Source: Bradyrhizobium sp. KBS0727
Lineage (GTDB): Bacteria > Pseudomonadota > Alphaproteobacteria > Rhizobiales > Xanthobacteraceae
Length of the DNA: 64,000 nt
Reading direction: 5' to 3'
Assembly: GCF_005937885.2 (NCBI RefSeq)
Contig: NZ_CP042176.1
Span: 2,041,501-2,105,500 of the forward strand
Shown: piece by piece, positions 17,927 to 25,680 of the stretch
Layout of the letters: every line of letters starts with the position of its first letter
Numbering within the stretch: position 1 is the stretch's first letter
The notes under the pieces: model-generated
The model's database searches: none
What the model was told of the DNA's origin: nothing
The model's input: the letters and a program-made list of their open reading frames with translations, nothing else
Program-made: the position numbers and the translations under genes

Positions 17927-18693
17927 TCCGCAGCCTCTGGCCGGTCTTCAAGCACTGAGACGACGCGGACTTCGGTCAGGCCGACGGCATAGGCGAACAA
18001 CTTCGCGGTCGCGTCGTCGAGCATGTAGTACTGGATCCTGACCAGGATCGAGCCGACGAGGCCCGCAAGCGTGGTGTACATCGCGACCGCCATGCCGTCG
18101 CTCATCAGGTTCATCGATGATCTGATGGTGCTGCGATCGCCTGGGTCCATGCCGGCAATCGGCGCCAGCATCATGATGAATCCGATGATGGTGCCGAGCA
18201 GGCCGAGCTTCATCAGCGTATCGCTGGCGAAGGCGCCGAACTGGTTGGAGCCGCGCAGCCGTCCTGCAAGTCCGCGCAGCAGCAGGGTCTGATCGATGCG
18301 CCGCGGTCCCTGCAGCCGGGCCTTGACCGCCAGATCATGAATGTGTTCGGCGACAAGACCACGCGGGAGTTTGCCGGCGCCTTCGACGACAACGGCGTCG
18401 CCGTCGATATGAAGCGGACCTGATCCTGCCTCGATCAGGGCGCCACCGCGCCGTGCCGCGTCGCCCTCGCGCGAGATCGCGACCGTGCGCCACAGGCAGT
18501 GTAATGACGCCGCCACGTAGAGCAAGCCGATGATGGATGAGATGTAGGTGCGATCGCTCGCGACCATCTGCCGTATCAATCCGAAGCGCCACAGCAGAAT
18601 GAACGCAAAAATGCAAAGGCCGGTAAACACCAGCCATCGCAGCAGCGGACTACGGTCACCGAAGGAATCAATATCCGCGTTCGTCGTTGGCAT
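17923..18693 (-). CDS. MotA/TolQ/ExbB proton channel family protein
   Basis: A 256-aa membrane protein with helices near residues 17-37, 49-67, 160-180 and 195-220. The C-terminal core GAFASDTLMKLGLLGTIIGFIMML and the MYTTLAGLVGSILVRIQYYML segment are the TolQ/ExbB channel signature. The start at 18693 has GAGGTG 6 nt upstream; the open frame extends back to 18771 without an SD. Channel complexes of this type use the proton gradient to drive a periplasm-spanning partner. Confidence 0.82.
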   Translation of the reverse strand: MPTTNADIDSFGDRSPLLRWLVFTGLCIFAFILLWRFGLIRQMVASDRTYISSIIGLLYVAASLHCLWRTVAISREGDAARRGGALIEAGSGPLHIDGDAVVVEGAGKLPRGLVAEHIHDLAVKARLQGPRRIDQTLLLRGLAGRLRGSNQFGAFASDTLMKLGLLGTIIGFIMMLAPIAGMDPGDRSTIRSSMNLMSDGMAVAMYTTLAGLVGSILVRIQYYMLDDATAKLFAYAVGLTEVRVVSVLEDRPEAAE

Positions 18694-18830
18694 TCTTGCA
18701 CCTCGACATCGGACAGGAGACCGAGCGTTCCACATACCGTTGAGGCAGGCAAACCGAATCCGTTGCAACATCCATTCAAAAATATGTCGAGTGCGAGCAC
18801 TTCCACGCTCCGCGTGCCTTTGTCGCGCGC

Positions 18831-18870
18831 AACCTTGTCCAAGAGAGAACTAACTTTGTCCAAGAGAGAA
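18831..18870 (-). promoter_or_regulatory. Pair of direct repeats shared with the xoxF promoter
   Basis: AACCTTGTCCAAGAGAGAA (18831-18849) and AACTTTGTCCAAGAGAGAA (18852-18870) differ at one base and are offset by 21 bp, two helical turns. Read on the minus strand they are TTCTCTCTTGGACAA(G/A), matching the xoxF repeats at 36684-36721. The pair lies between the TolQ-like operon (start 18693, minus) and pqqA (start 18976, plus), so either or both could be the target. Confidence 0.6.
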
Positions 18871-18975
18871 ATTTCGGTTGCCTTGCCTTCATCCGGCGTA
18901 CTTGCGCAGCGTCTGGGGTGGCCCTACGTTCGACGCCGGTGCGGACCTCGCGCCAAACTACTTGGGAGACTCTCA

Positions 18976-19056
18976 ATGACCTGGAAAACTCCGAAGGTTG
19001 TCGAAGTGCCGGTGGGCATGGAAATCAACATGTACGCCTGCGCAGCGCGCAAGTAG
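18976..19056 (+). CDS. pqqA: PQQ precursor peptide PqqA
   Basis: A 26-residue peptide ending VPVGMEINMYACAARK. The Glu16-x3-Tyr20 pair is what PqqE crosslinks to start pyrroloquinoline quinone synthesis, and the length and EVPVGMEI context match known PqqA. GGGAG (18964-18968) precedes the ATG. No pqqBCDE gene follows or occurs elsewhere in the window, so this is an orphan copy whose maturation enzymes must be encoded elsewhere. PQQ is the cofactor of XoxF, encoded 18 kb downstream. Confidence 0.9.
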   Translation: MTWKTPKVVEVPVGMEINMYACAARK

Positions 19057-19355
19057 ACAGCATCAAGGCGATCTGCCCGGCTCCGACAGCGGTCTGCTGC
19101 TCCGAGCCGGGCAGGCGTGCGCTTCGCCTTACGCGATGGCGCTGAGGCTACCGGAGTTGTTTCGAAGGCTTGCTACGAAGAAGCACTGTTCCGCGCCGCG
19201 GTCTGCAACGATCCCAGAAACCGCCACCGAATGTCTTCCGCCAGATCGGCTCCGATCAGCGGCTGCGATGGCTCGCGACCTTGCTCCGGATTGTGCTAGG
19301 CTGCCTTCCGGTCAGCGCTGCTGTCGCTTCTGTCCGCTGCTTGGCTCTGGTGTGA
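19057..19355 (+). other. Leader region after pqqA, no gene supported
   Basis: About 300 bp containing the stem-loop described separately and several overlapping frames without family resemblance. One frame (19117-19299) is open but shows no coding character that I trust. Confidence 0.35.
19073..19114 (+). terminator. Stem-loop downstream of pqqA
   Basis: CTGCCCGGCTC (19073-19083) pairs perfectly with GAGCCGGGCAG (19104-19114), an 11-bp GC-rich stem, with a 20-nt loop that itself contains CAGC/GCTG. No T-run follows, so it is more likely an mRNA 3'-end stabiliser or partial terminator than a classic intrinsic terminator. Confidence 0.5.
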
Positions 19356-20222
19356 ATGTCTATTTGCGCAAAAACGATCAGGGCCGCCATCCTGTGCTTC
19401 GCCGCGCTGGTTCCGGCCGGCGTTCGGGCCGAGGGCATCGATACCGAGCATATCTTCGGCTTCATGATCGGCACCGACGTCGGTAGTGTCGGCGAGCGCG
19501 AGTTTCAAACCGAGACGACCGGACGGTTCGGCAAAAACGGCGGAACTTACCGGGCGGGCGGCCAGCAAGTCGAACTGGAGTTCGTGCCCGTCAAGGATTT
19601 CCGTATCGAGCTGGGAAGCACGTTTTCCGCGCACGATATCAACGGCGTTCCGGGGTTTGACGATCGCCGCCAACTGGGATGGCAAGGAGTGTCGGTGGAT
19701 TTTCGCTACCGGTTTCTCGACCGGGAAACGGCTCCGCTCGGCCTGACCGTGGCGGTCGAACCCCACGCCGATCGGCTCGATGAATCCACAGCCGCGGCGG
19801 TTCGCAAATATGGCACGGACCTCACCTTGGCCTTCGACCGGGAGATTGTTCCCAACGTCGTGGTCGCGGCGCTCAATCTGATCTATCAGCCGGAGTGGAC
19901 CCGCTTTGTCGGGACGGGAGCCGCCGAGCAGGAATCCACAGTCGGCGCCTCGTTCGGCGTGATGGCGCAGTTGCGTCCGGGATTTCTCCTCGGTGGCGAG
20001 GCGCGATACTTACGGAAATATGAGGGAATAGGCCTGGAAGAATTTTCCGGCCAGGCGCTGTTCATAGGCCCGACAGCGTATTTCCAGTTGTCGGAACGCT
20101 CCCGGCTGACCGCAAGCTGGAGTGTCCAGGCATGGGGGCGTCCGGCCGGATCGGGAGCTTCCCTCGATCTCGTTAATTTCGAGCGGCATCAGGCCCGACT
20201 GGTGTTCGGGATCAACTTCTAA
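19356..20222 (+). CDS. Outer-membrane beta-barrel protein, hypothetical
   Basis: A 288-aa protein with a signal peptide (about residues 1-25, cleaved after VRAEG). Alternating amphipathic strands follow and the chain ends with Phe (VFGINF), as in outer-membrane barrels. Strand-like segments such as QGVSVDFRYRFL, LRPGFLLGGEARYLRKY and RSRLTASWSVQAWGR support this. No TonB-dependent plug is present. Its place between pqqA and the SoxYZ-like genes suggests a role in the methanol oxidation island, but the cargo is unknown. Confidence 0.7.
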   Translation: MSICAKTIRAAILCFAALVPAGVRAEGIDTEHIFGFMIGTDVGSVGEREFQTETTGRFGKNGGTYRAGGQQVELEFVPVKDFRIELGSTFSAHDINGVPGFDDRRQLGWQGVSVDFRYRFLDRETAPLGLTVAVEPHADRLDESTAAAVRKYGTDLTLAFDREIVPNVVVAALNLIYQPEWTRFVGTGAAEQESTVGASFGVMAQLRPGFLLGGEARYLRKYEGIGLEEFSGQALFIGPTAYFQLSERSRLTASWSVQAWGRPAGSGASLDLVNFERHQARLVFGINF

Positions 20223-20250
20223 AGCCTTGTCGGCGCTGCCTGATTCAGGG

Positions 20251-20270
20251 GCGGGCGCACCCCGCATTTT
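20251..20270 (+). terminator. Possible intrinsic terminator after the beta-barrel gene
   Basis: GCGGG (20251-20255) and CCCGC (20261-20265) form a short GC stem with a 5-nt loop, followed by ATTTT, 29 nt after the stop codon. The stem is only 5 bp, so the call is weak. Confidence 0.35.
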
Positions 20271-20331
20271 CACGGTGGTGTGAAACCTCGACCTCTCGGC
20301 TACGTATTTGTGCGTGTTATGTTTTTGACGA

Positions 20332-20367
20332 ATCAATCCGAGGCAAATCATTCCGAGGCAAATTGAT
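20332..20367. repeat. Direct repeat nested in an inverted repeat
   Basis: TCCGAGGCAAAT occurs at 20337-20348 and 20352-20363. The block is bounded by ATCAAT (20332-20337) and ATTGAT (20362-20367). It lies just upstream of a small gene and could be an operator. Confidence 0.4.
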
Positions 20368-20383
20368 CTGAAGGATGTCAGGC

Positions 20384-20620
20384 ATGAATCCGATCGACCT
20401 GATTGTGACGGTATGTGCGGTGCTGTCTCCAACCACCTGCGAGGACACCCATCTGGTGTTTTCCTACAGTGGCTCATTGACGCAATGCGTCATCGCCGCG
20501 CCGCCCTACATCGCACAATGGGTCGGCGACCATCCGAAGTGGACCGCGGTCAAATGGCGTTGCGAATATCCGCACACCAATGACAAAGCGGATGCCGGAT
20601 CGCGAACTCACGCAGGCTGA
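20384..20620 (+). CDS. Small conserved protein, hypothetical
   Basis: A 78-aa protein (MNPIDLIVTVCAVLSPTTCEDTH at the start). Cysteines at about positions 11, 19, 34 and 60 and the segment PYIAQWVGDHPKWTAVKWRCEYP recall, from memory, a short family common in Rhizobiales genomes, with no known function. AAGGA (20371-20375) supports the ATG at 20384 rather than 20375. Confidence 0.6.
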   Translation: MNPIDLIVTVCAVLSPTTCEDTHLVFSYSGSLTQCVIAAPPYIAQWVGDHPKWTAVKWRCEYPHTNDKADAGSRTHAG

Positions 20621-20657
20621 AGCGGGGTCGCTCCAGCCGGGCTATTTGTTCTACGGG

Positions 20658-21035
20658 TTATTTGTTGCAGTCCTTCAGGTCCTTGTCCGAAATCGAGAAC
20701 ACCGCATCTGCCTTGATTTCAATATCGCGCACCAGGCATTGCCGTGAGTCCCGGTAGCTGACCTTGGCATCGTAGCGGCCCGGTTCTACACCGGTGATGC
20801 GCAGCCGTTCGTCGTGGTCGACTTCCTTGTCCCTGTCATTCAGGGTCTGGTTGGGTCCCCAGTCGGTTTTTCCGGCGGGCGATAGCTGAAAACCTGAAAT
20901 GGTCGCGGTGGTCAGGTTCCACAACCGGATGCCTTTTCCCTTGCCCTGCGCAGCGAGCTGGCCCGGCAAAGAAATCGCAAAGCAAATCGTGAAGCCAATC
21001 GACAAGACAGCGACGACGTTCCACGCGCGCGACAT
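20658..21035 (-). CDS. Small exported protein, hypothetical
   Basis: A 125-aa protein with a signal peptide (about residues 1-29, ending LAAQG). The mature domain is beta-rich: IRLWNLTTATISGFQLSPAG and GVEPGRYDAKVSYRDSRQCLVRDIEIK. Two cysteines near the C-terminus (QCLV, KDCNK) may pair. A strong SD (GGAGG) precedes the ATG. Its location inside the XoxF island suggests a periplasmic role there; no family is recognised. Confidence 0.65.
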   Translation of the reverse strand: MSRAWNVVAVLSIGFTICFAISLPGQLAAQGKGKGIRLWNLTTATISGFQLSPAGKTDWGPNQTLNDRDKEVDHDERLRITGVEPGRYDAKVSYRDSRQCLVRDIEIKADAVFSISDKDLKDCNK

Positions 21036-21068
21036 GGTAGCCTCCTCAGAGATCTGAACCGCTTCCGC

Positions 21069-21095
21069 GATCGTCTTCTTTTCAGAACGACGATC
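21069..21095. promoter_or_regulatory. Inverted repeat in a divergent promoter region
   Basis: GATCGTC (21069-21075) and GACGATC (21089-21095) are perfectly complementary, with an inner TTCT/AGAA pair. The element lies between two divergent genes starting at 21035 and 21134, so it may be an operator for one or both. Confidence 0.4.
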
Positions 21096-21133
21096 ATAGC
21101 ATAGCTTGCGGCTTTGGCAGTCGGAGAATGGCC

Positions 21134-21490
21134 ATGACGTTTGCCGGATCGATCGGACGTAGTATCGGCGCGCTGGCTGCGCTGATGTCAGCGGTCGTCA
21201 TGACGCGCGCCGACGACAACGACTATCCCACATCTGCTCGCTCCGAATATGTGTTCGGCTGCATGAAGGCGAATGGCGAAACACGACAGGCGATCGAGCA
21301 ATGTTCTTGTTCGATCGATGTCGTCGCATCGCTCGTGCCCTATGAGCGCTACGTCACCGCGGAGACCGTCCTGAGCATGTCCCAGGTCAGGGGCAATCTT
21401 GGCGGCCAGTTCCGTACATCCGAGCAGGCGGCAAGCGCGCTCAATGATCTCAGGCGCGCCCAGGCCGAAGCCGAAGTCAGGTGCTTCTGA
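21134..21490 (+). CDS. Exported cysteine-containing protein of the XoxF island
   Basis: A 118-aa protein with a signal peptide (roughly residues 1-27, ending TRADD). The mature part reads YPTSARSEYVFGCMKANG, then QCSCSIDVVASLVPYERYV and AETVLSMSQVRG, and ends VRCF. Four cysteines (GC, CSC, RC) are spaced for disulfides. GGAG (21123-21126) fits the ATG at 21134 better than the one at 21128. I recall similar proteins near xoxF in other methylotrophs but no assigned function. Confidence 0.65.
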   Translation: MTFAGSIGRSIGALAALMSAVVMTRADDNDYPTSARSEYVFGCMKANGETRQAIEQCSCSIDVVASLVPYERYVTAETVLSMSQVRGNLGGQFRTSEQAASALNDLRRAQAEAEVRCF

Positions 21491-21534
21491 GGCGCGGCAT
21501 CGCTGCAATCCGTCCTGCGTGGCGCCGATCGATG

Positions 21535-22359
21535 TCAGATGCCTGAAGCGTCGATATTCCATTCGCGCTGGAACACGTGGCCTTCGGTATCTCTGGCCTC
21601 GGCACGAAAGCGCTTGGCGCCGTTCGAAGCATAGGTGAAGCGGATATTGGGATCTTCCGAGATTGAAATCCCGCCTTCCATCGTCAGCACCGGGCTGTCG
21701 TCCTGCCAGAGCCGTAATTCGTTGACGAAGAACGCGGGGATATAAAGCTGCGTGACCTGGTCCATCTGCAGACCGGAATTGTTGGGATGGCCGATCATGA
21801 TCTGGGCTTCGCGGGCGCCGCTGGTCGGACCTTCGCCGGGTTTTGCGAATTGCCGGTAGCGCATCTGGCCTAGCCGGCTGTTGGCTTCTTCGGCATTCTT
21901 GGCGGCAGGCGCGGAGCAGCCGCCGGACGCCTTGACGTAGGTCTTCGTCACATAGAGCTTGCCGTCGCTGAGCTCGGCCACCGCGTGAACGTCGCCATAA
22001 TTGTTGACGCGCACGCGCGTCGATATTTCCGACACCCGGGCGCCGGGACCGAGCTCGAACTTCGCCGCCATCGGTGCAGGGTTCTGGTCGATGACCAGCG
22101 TAATGCTCACGATGCGGCGGCTATCGCCTGGCGAAAGCTTGGTTTTCAAGGTGACGGGAACGATCGCCGCATCCTCGGCGCGGTACGGCATCTCGATCGC
22201 AATCACGTCGTTGCCGTCGTTCATCAGGCGGTTGTTGAAGATATCCTGAACTAGGCCGGGCCACGGATCATAGGTTTCCGATGTTGCCGCGGGCGCCTGC
22301 TGCGCGCCGAACACAAGCAGGCCGGCGATGCAGAGCAGGCGCAAATGAGTTCCGGGCAT
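21535..22359 (-). CDS. Quinoprotein dehydrogenase-associated SoxYZ-like carrier protein
   Basis: A 274-aa exported protein (signal peptide about 1-25). Residues 30-150 resemble SoxY and end with YVKASGGCSAPA, Cys148 matching the swinging-arm cysteine of SoxY. Residues 165-274 resemble SoxZ (AQIMIGHPNNSGLQMDQ, FRAEARDTEGHVFQREWNI). SoxYZ carries sulfur intermediates on that cysteine, but no other sox gene is present. The fusion is known beside PQQ-dependent dehydrogenases; its cargo there is unknown. The start at 22359 is chosen because the signal peptide follows it. Confidence 0.8.
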   Translation of the reverse strand: MPGTHLRLLCIAGLLVFGAQQAPAATSETYDPWPGLVQDIFNNRLMNDGNDVIAIEMPYRAEDAAIVPVTLKTKLSPGDSRRIVSITLVIDQNPAPMAAKFELGPGARVSEISTRVRVNNYGDVHAVAELSDGKLYVTKTYVKASGGCSAPAAKNAEEANSRLGQMRYRQFAKPGEGPTSGAREAQIMIGHPNNSGLQMDQVTQLYIPAFFVNELRLWQDDSPVLTMEGGISISEDPNIRFTYASNGAKRFRAEARDTEGHVFQREWNIDASGI

Positions 22360-22415
22360 GGTCGGACCCTTCGCGAATATGGAAGCAACAACGCCAATAT
22401 ACGGCATTGCGTTTC

Positions 22416-23342
22416 CTATTCCCATTCAATTTCGGAGAATGCTGCGGTTGCGTTGCGTGCGTTGTAGTCGTCGAACAGTTCCCATCGCGACCGCTCGGAA
22501 GCCGCCGCGCTATTGGCGGCAGCCGTAATCGGCTTGCCGCCGGCGACCAGCGCGCGAACGTCCGACGCCAGCGTCTGGAGATAACGGTGCTCGTCGGCAA
22601 GCGCCTTCGGCCATGCGCTCACAGCTCCGTGACCGGGAACCACGCGCTGCGCGGGCAGGGTGGCAAGTTCGTCGATGACGGCGAGATACCCGCGAATGCT
22701 GCCGTCCATCACGGGGATGTGGGTGAGAAACACCAGGTCGCCCGCGAACAGTGTTCCGGTCTGCTCGTCCAACAAAGTGAGATCGCTGTCGCTGTGCGCC
22801 GTCGGCCACGCCCGCAGCAGCAGGGTCCGCGAGCCGAGGTCGAGCTTGAGTGTGCCGTCGACCAGAAGCGTCGGAGGTACGATCCGCACCGGATCGATCA
22901 ATTCGTCGCCCATGATGCGGCGGAAAGCGTCGATGTAAAACGACCCGCGCGTCGCCAGTGCCCGCGGCAGGTTCTTGTGGCCGACGAATGCGGTTCCATC
23001 GGCCACAAAGGCGGCGTTGCCGAAAACGTGGTCGGGATGGCCATGGGTATTGATAACGTACCGGATCGGCCTGTCGGTGCGCGCGCGAATGGCTGCGAGC
23101 AGCCGCTCGCCTTCGCGAACGCTGCCGCCGGTATCGATCACCGCGACCGCGTCGTTGCCGATGACAAATCCGATGTTGGCGATGTCGCCCTCGTTCTCGC
23201 GCGTCATCAGCGCGATCTCGCCGTCATGCACGAATACGCCGGGAGCGATCTCGCGGACCGGTAACGCGGCTTGCGGCGCCTGCGCCAACGTCGATGACCA
23301 AAGCATCGCCAGCGAAGCGAGGATCAACACGCAGCGAACCAT
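22416..23342 (-). CDS. Quinoprotein relay system zinc metallohydrolase (SoxH-related)
   Basis: A 308-aa exported metallo-beta-lactamase-fold hydrolase. Residues 1-20 form a signal peptide. The zinc motif HxHxDH is [13 protein letters not shown] (H100, H102, D104, H105); further ligands lie in [13 protein letters not shown] and VVPGHGAVS. It is in the same orientation as the SoxYZ-like gene, 56 bp upstream of it. The pairing parallels SoxH with SoxYZ, suggesting it acts on the group carried by the SoxYZ-like cysteine. Confidence 0.82.
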   Translation of the reverse strand: MVRCVLILASLAMLWSSTLAQAPQAALPVREIAPGVFVHDGEIALMTRENEGDIANIGFVIGNDAVAVIDTGGSVREGERLLAAIRARTDRPIRYVINTHGHPDHVFGNAAFVADGTAFVGHKNLPRALATRGSFYIDAFRRIMGDELIDPVRIVPPTLLVDGTLKLDLGSRTLLLRAWPTAHSDSDLTLLDEQTGTLFAGDLVFLTHIPVMDGSIRGYLAVIDELATLPAQRVVPGHGAVSAWPKALADEHRYLQTLASDVRALVAGGKPITAAANSAAASERSRWELFDDYNARNATAAFSEIEWE

Positions 23343-23577
23343 GGTTTTGCCTCCGTGCCACCATGAAGCGATATCGACGTTCCGTGTTCCGTCGCCGTGA
23401 TTGGTTTGCGTCGCAACAGACGATGCAAATTTTCGCGAGGATTATTCCTGTTGCACGCCCCAATTGGGAAGCATAGCATTTTGAGTGTCTGCGGCTCACC
23501 CGAACTTCGGTTCGTTGCGATCGCCGACGCCGATGGATGGTTCGCAACATGGTGGGCGTGACGTGCAACAGCTTTCG

Positions 23578-24462
23578 ATGACAAATGCCGGACGACATCA
23601 CTGGCTGTTGGTTTCACTGGTTGTCGCCGCCGCTATCCTCCTCGGTCGCGGTGCGGCGCTCGCGCAGATCAACGAAACCGGCGATCTGTCGATCGAGCTG
23701 GTCGATCCCAAGGTTCTGCGCGTCTGTGCCGATCCGCGCAATCTGCCGTTCTCGAACGAGAAGGGCGAGGGCTTCGAGAACAAGCTCGCCGAATTGTTTG
23801 CGGAGAAGCTGCAGAAGAAGCTCGACTACATGTACTTTCCGCAGGCGACCGGCTTCGTCCGGATGACGCTTGGCGCCCATCGTTGCGATGTCATCATGGG
23901 CTTTCCGCAGGGCGACGAACTGGTCCAGGGTACCAATCCCTATTACCGCACGGCCTATGCGCTGGTTGCCAAGCCGGGCAGCGGCCTCGTCGAAGTCAAC
24001 ACGCTGGATGACGAACGCCTCAAGGGCAAGCATATCGGGATCGTCGCCGGCACGCCGCCCGCCACCAACATGGCGGCCAACGGTTTGATGATGAATGCGA
24101 AACCCTATCCTCTGATGATAGATACGCGGTTCGACTCGTCGGCGGAGGCGATGATCGGCGATCTGGTGTCAGGTACGATCGATGCCGGGATTCTGTGGGG
24201 GCCGATGGCGGGCTTTTATGCCAAGCGGGCCAGCCCACCGCTGCACGTCACGCCGCTTGTCAAGGAAACGACGGGACCTCGATTGGCCTTTCGCATTGGC
24301 ATGGGGGTGCGACCCGCCGACCAGAACTGGAAGCGGCTGCTCAATCGCCTGATCCAGGAAAATCAGCCGGCGATCAACAAGATACTGCTCGACTTCGGCG
24401 TTCCGCTGCTCGACGAGAACGACCGGCCGATCGGTTCGGAGACCGCTACAAAACTGCCATGA
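23578..24462 (+). CDS. xoxJ: XoxJ-type periplasmic binding protein of the quinoprotein dehydrogenase
   Basis: A 294-aa member of the quinoprotein-dehydrogenase-associated branch of solute-binding proteins (XoxJ/MoxJ). A hydrophobic signal (LLVSLVVAAAILLGRGAALAQ) precedes VLRVCADPRNLPFSNEKGEGFENKLAELFAEKL, the family's typical start. XoxJ is thought to help activate or assemble XoxF rather than import a solute. The start is uncertain: GTG 23485 and ATG 23533 are in frame. ATG 23578 gives the best signal peptide. It overlaps the next gene (ATGA). Confidence 0.82.
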   Translation: MTNAGRHHWLLVSLVVAAAILLGRGAALAQINETGDLSIELVDPKVLRVCADPRNLPFSNEKGEGFENKLAELFAEKLQKKLDYMYFPQATGFVRMTLGAHRCDVIMGFPQGDELVQGTNPYYRTAYALVAKPGSGLVEVNTLDDERLKGKHIGIVAGTPPATNMAANGLMMNAKPYPLMIDTRFDSSAEAMIGDLVSGTIDAGILWGPMAGFYAKRASPPLHVTPLVKETTGPRLAFRIGMGVRPADQNWKRLLNRLIQENQPAINKILLDFGVPLLDENDRPIGSETATKLP

Positions 24463-25034
24463 TGAGGGTACTCGCAGGCCTGGTCCTCGCGACGGTCGGA
24501 TCGACGGTTCCGGCCCGTGCGCAGGAGCGCGCTCCCGAACCCGAACAATACCGTACCGAGAACTACCGCGCGCCGGTGCCCGCGACGCTCGCCGGCGGGC
24601 GCGCTCTGACCACGGCCGAAGCCGAGACGATCTGGCGCGCAAAGACCGGCATCTTCATCGACGTGTTGCCGCGCGCGCCCAGGCCGCCAAATCTTCCCGA
24701 GGGCACGGTCTGGCGCGACAAGCCACGGCTCAGCATTCCCGGCAGTGTATGGCTGCCGGATACCGGTTACGGGAAGTTGTCGGTCGCGACCGAGGACTAT
24801 CTGAAGCAGGGAATAAAACGCTCTTCCGGCGGCAACGACGCCGTGCTGCTCGTGATCTACTGCCAGGCCGATTGCTGGATGTCCTGGAATGCGGCCAAGC
24901 GAATCCTGTCGTACGGCTATCGCAATGTGGCATGGTACCCGGAAGGCACCGACGGCTGGGAATTCGCCGGCCTGCCGCTGGCGGAGTCGCAACCGGAGCC
25001 ACGGGCGGCGGAGGACACGCCGGCGCCGCGGTGA
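24459..25034 (+). CDS. PQQ-dependent catabolism-associated CXXCW-motif protein
   Basis: A 191-aa exported rhodanese-like protein (signal about residues 1-21, cleaved at ARAQ). The diagnostic stretch is VIYCQADCWMSWNAAKR, with Cys135, Cys139 and Trp140, spaced C-x3-C-W here. YRNVAWYPEGTDGWEFAGLPL follows. The family is found only near PQQ-dependent alcohol dehydrogenase systems, function unknown. Translation is coupled to xoxJ. Confidence 0.82.
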   Translation: MMRVLAGLVLATVGSTVPARAQERAPEPEQYRTENYRAPVPATLAGGRALTTAEAETIWRAKTGIFIDVLPRAPRPPNLPEGTVWRDKPRLSIPGSVWLPDTGYGKLSVATEDYLKQGIKRSSGGNDAVLLVIYCQADCWMSWNAAKRILSYGYRNVAWYPEGTDGWEFAGLPLAESQPEPRAAEDTPAPR

Positions 25035-25053
25035 TCGTCGCGGCCGGGCTTCG

Positions 25054-25680
25054 CTATTCCATTTCTTGCTGAATCGTGCGGCCAAGCGCAAACAGCCGCT
25101 GGTCGATCGCCGTCGGTACCTCGCAGACGAATTTGACCACGCGCCGGCGATCCTCGAAAATTCGGGTCTCCCAGACCAATTGGTTGCCGAGCTCCTCGAC
25201 CTTGGCCTGATCAGGCTTCGGCGTATCCTGCAGCGCCTGCAGTGCAAGTGTATCGGCGCGAATTTTGTCCGCGGCCTCGCGCTGCTTGCGCATCACCCGC
25301 TCGAGCCCGTTCATGACCGACGAGCGTTGCGCATTGAGGGTATCGAACAGGCCGGCGAACAGCAGTTTGCCCTGGGTCGCCTTGTCGGCCGCAGCAGCGG
25401 TCAGATATTCCGTGACGGCCTTTTGGGCCTCGTCGAGCGGCAGCCGCCGCGCGGCCAGTTTCGTCACCAGCGCACTCACCTTGGCATCGTCCTTCCATCT
25501 GTCCTGGACATCGTCGAGCGGCGCGCCAGCCCAGACCGCTGCGAGCGATATCTCCGGCACCTTGGCCTGGGCACACGGCCAATCCGGGTAACGCGGATCT
25601 GCGGCCATGCAGACGTCAGCCGACATCAACCTCGCAAGCAACGCGGCGATTGCGACACCGATTGGGATTCGCCGTCTCAT
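25054..25680 (-). CDS. Exported helical protein of the XoxF island, hypothetical
   Basis: A 208-aa protein with a signal peptide (to about residue 27, CMAAD). It then has RYPDWPCAQAKVPEISLAAVW and long helical, probably coiled-coil segments (VMNGLERVMRKQREAADKIRADTLALQAL). Near the C-terminus FVCEVP supplies a second cysteine. The start overlaps the stop of the ABC permease gene (ATGA), so it is co-translated with the transporter and may be an accessory periplasmic factor. I do not recognise a named family. Confidence 0.7.
   Translation of the reverse strand: MRRRIPIGVAIAALLARLMSADVCMAADPRYPDWPCAQAKVPEISLAAVWAGAPLDDVQDRWKDDAKVSALVTKLAARRLPLDEAQKAVTEYLTAAAADKATQGKLLFAGLFDTLNAQRSSVMNGLERVMRKQREAADKIRADTLALQALQDTPKPDQAKVEELGNQLVWETRIFEDRRRVVKFVCEVPTAIDQRLFALGRTIQQEME

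Noticed and set aside
18763..18975. Longer protein ending in the PqqA sequence
   Set aside because: The upstream part crosses the direct repeats and has no family resemblance. The short ATG with GGGAG gives the normal PqqA size.
21535..22359. Thiosulfate oxidation (Sox) system
   Set aside because: No soxA, soxB, soxC, soxD or soxX gene is present, and the neighbours belong to quinoprotein alcohol oxidation.
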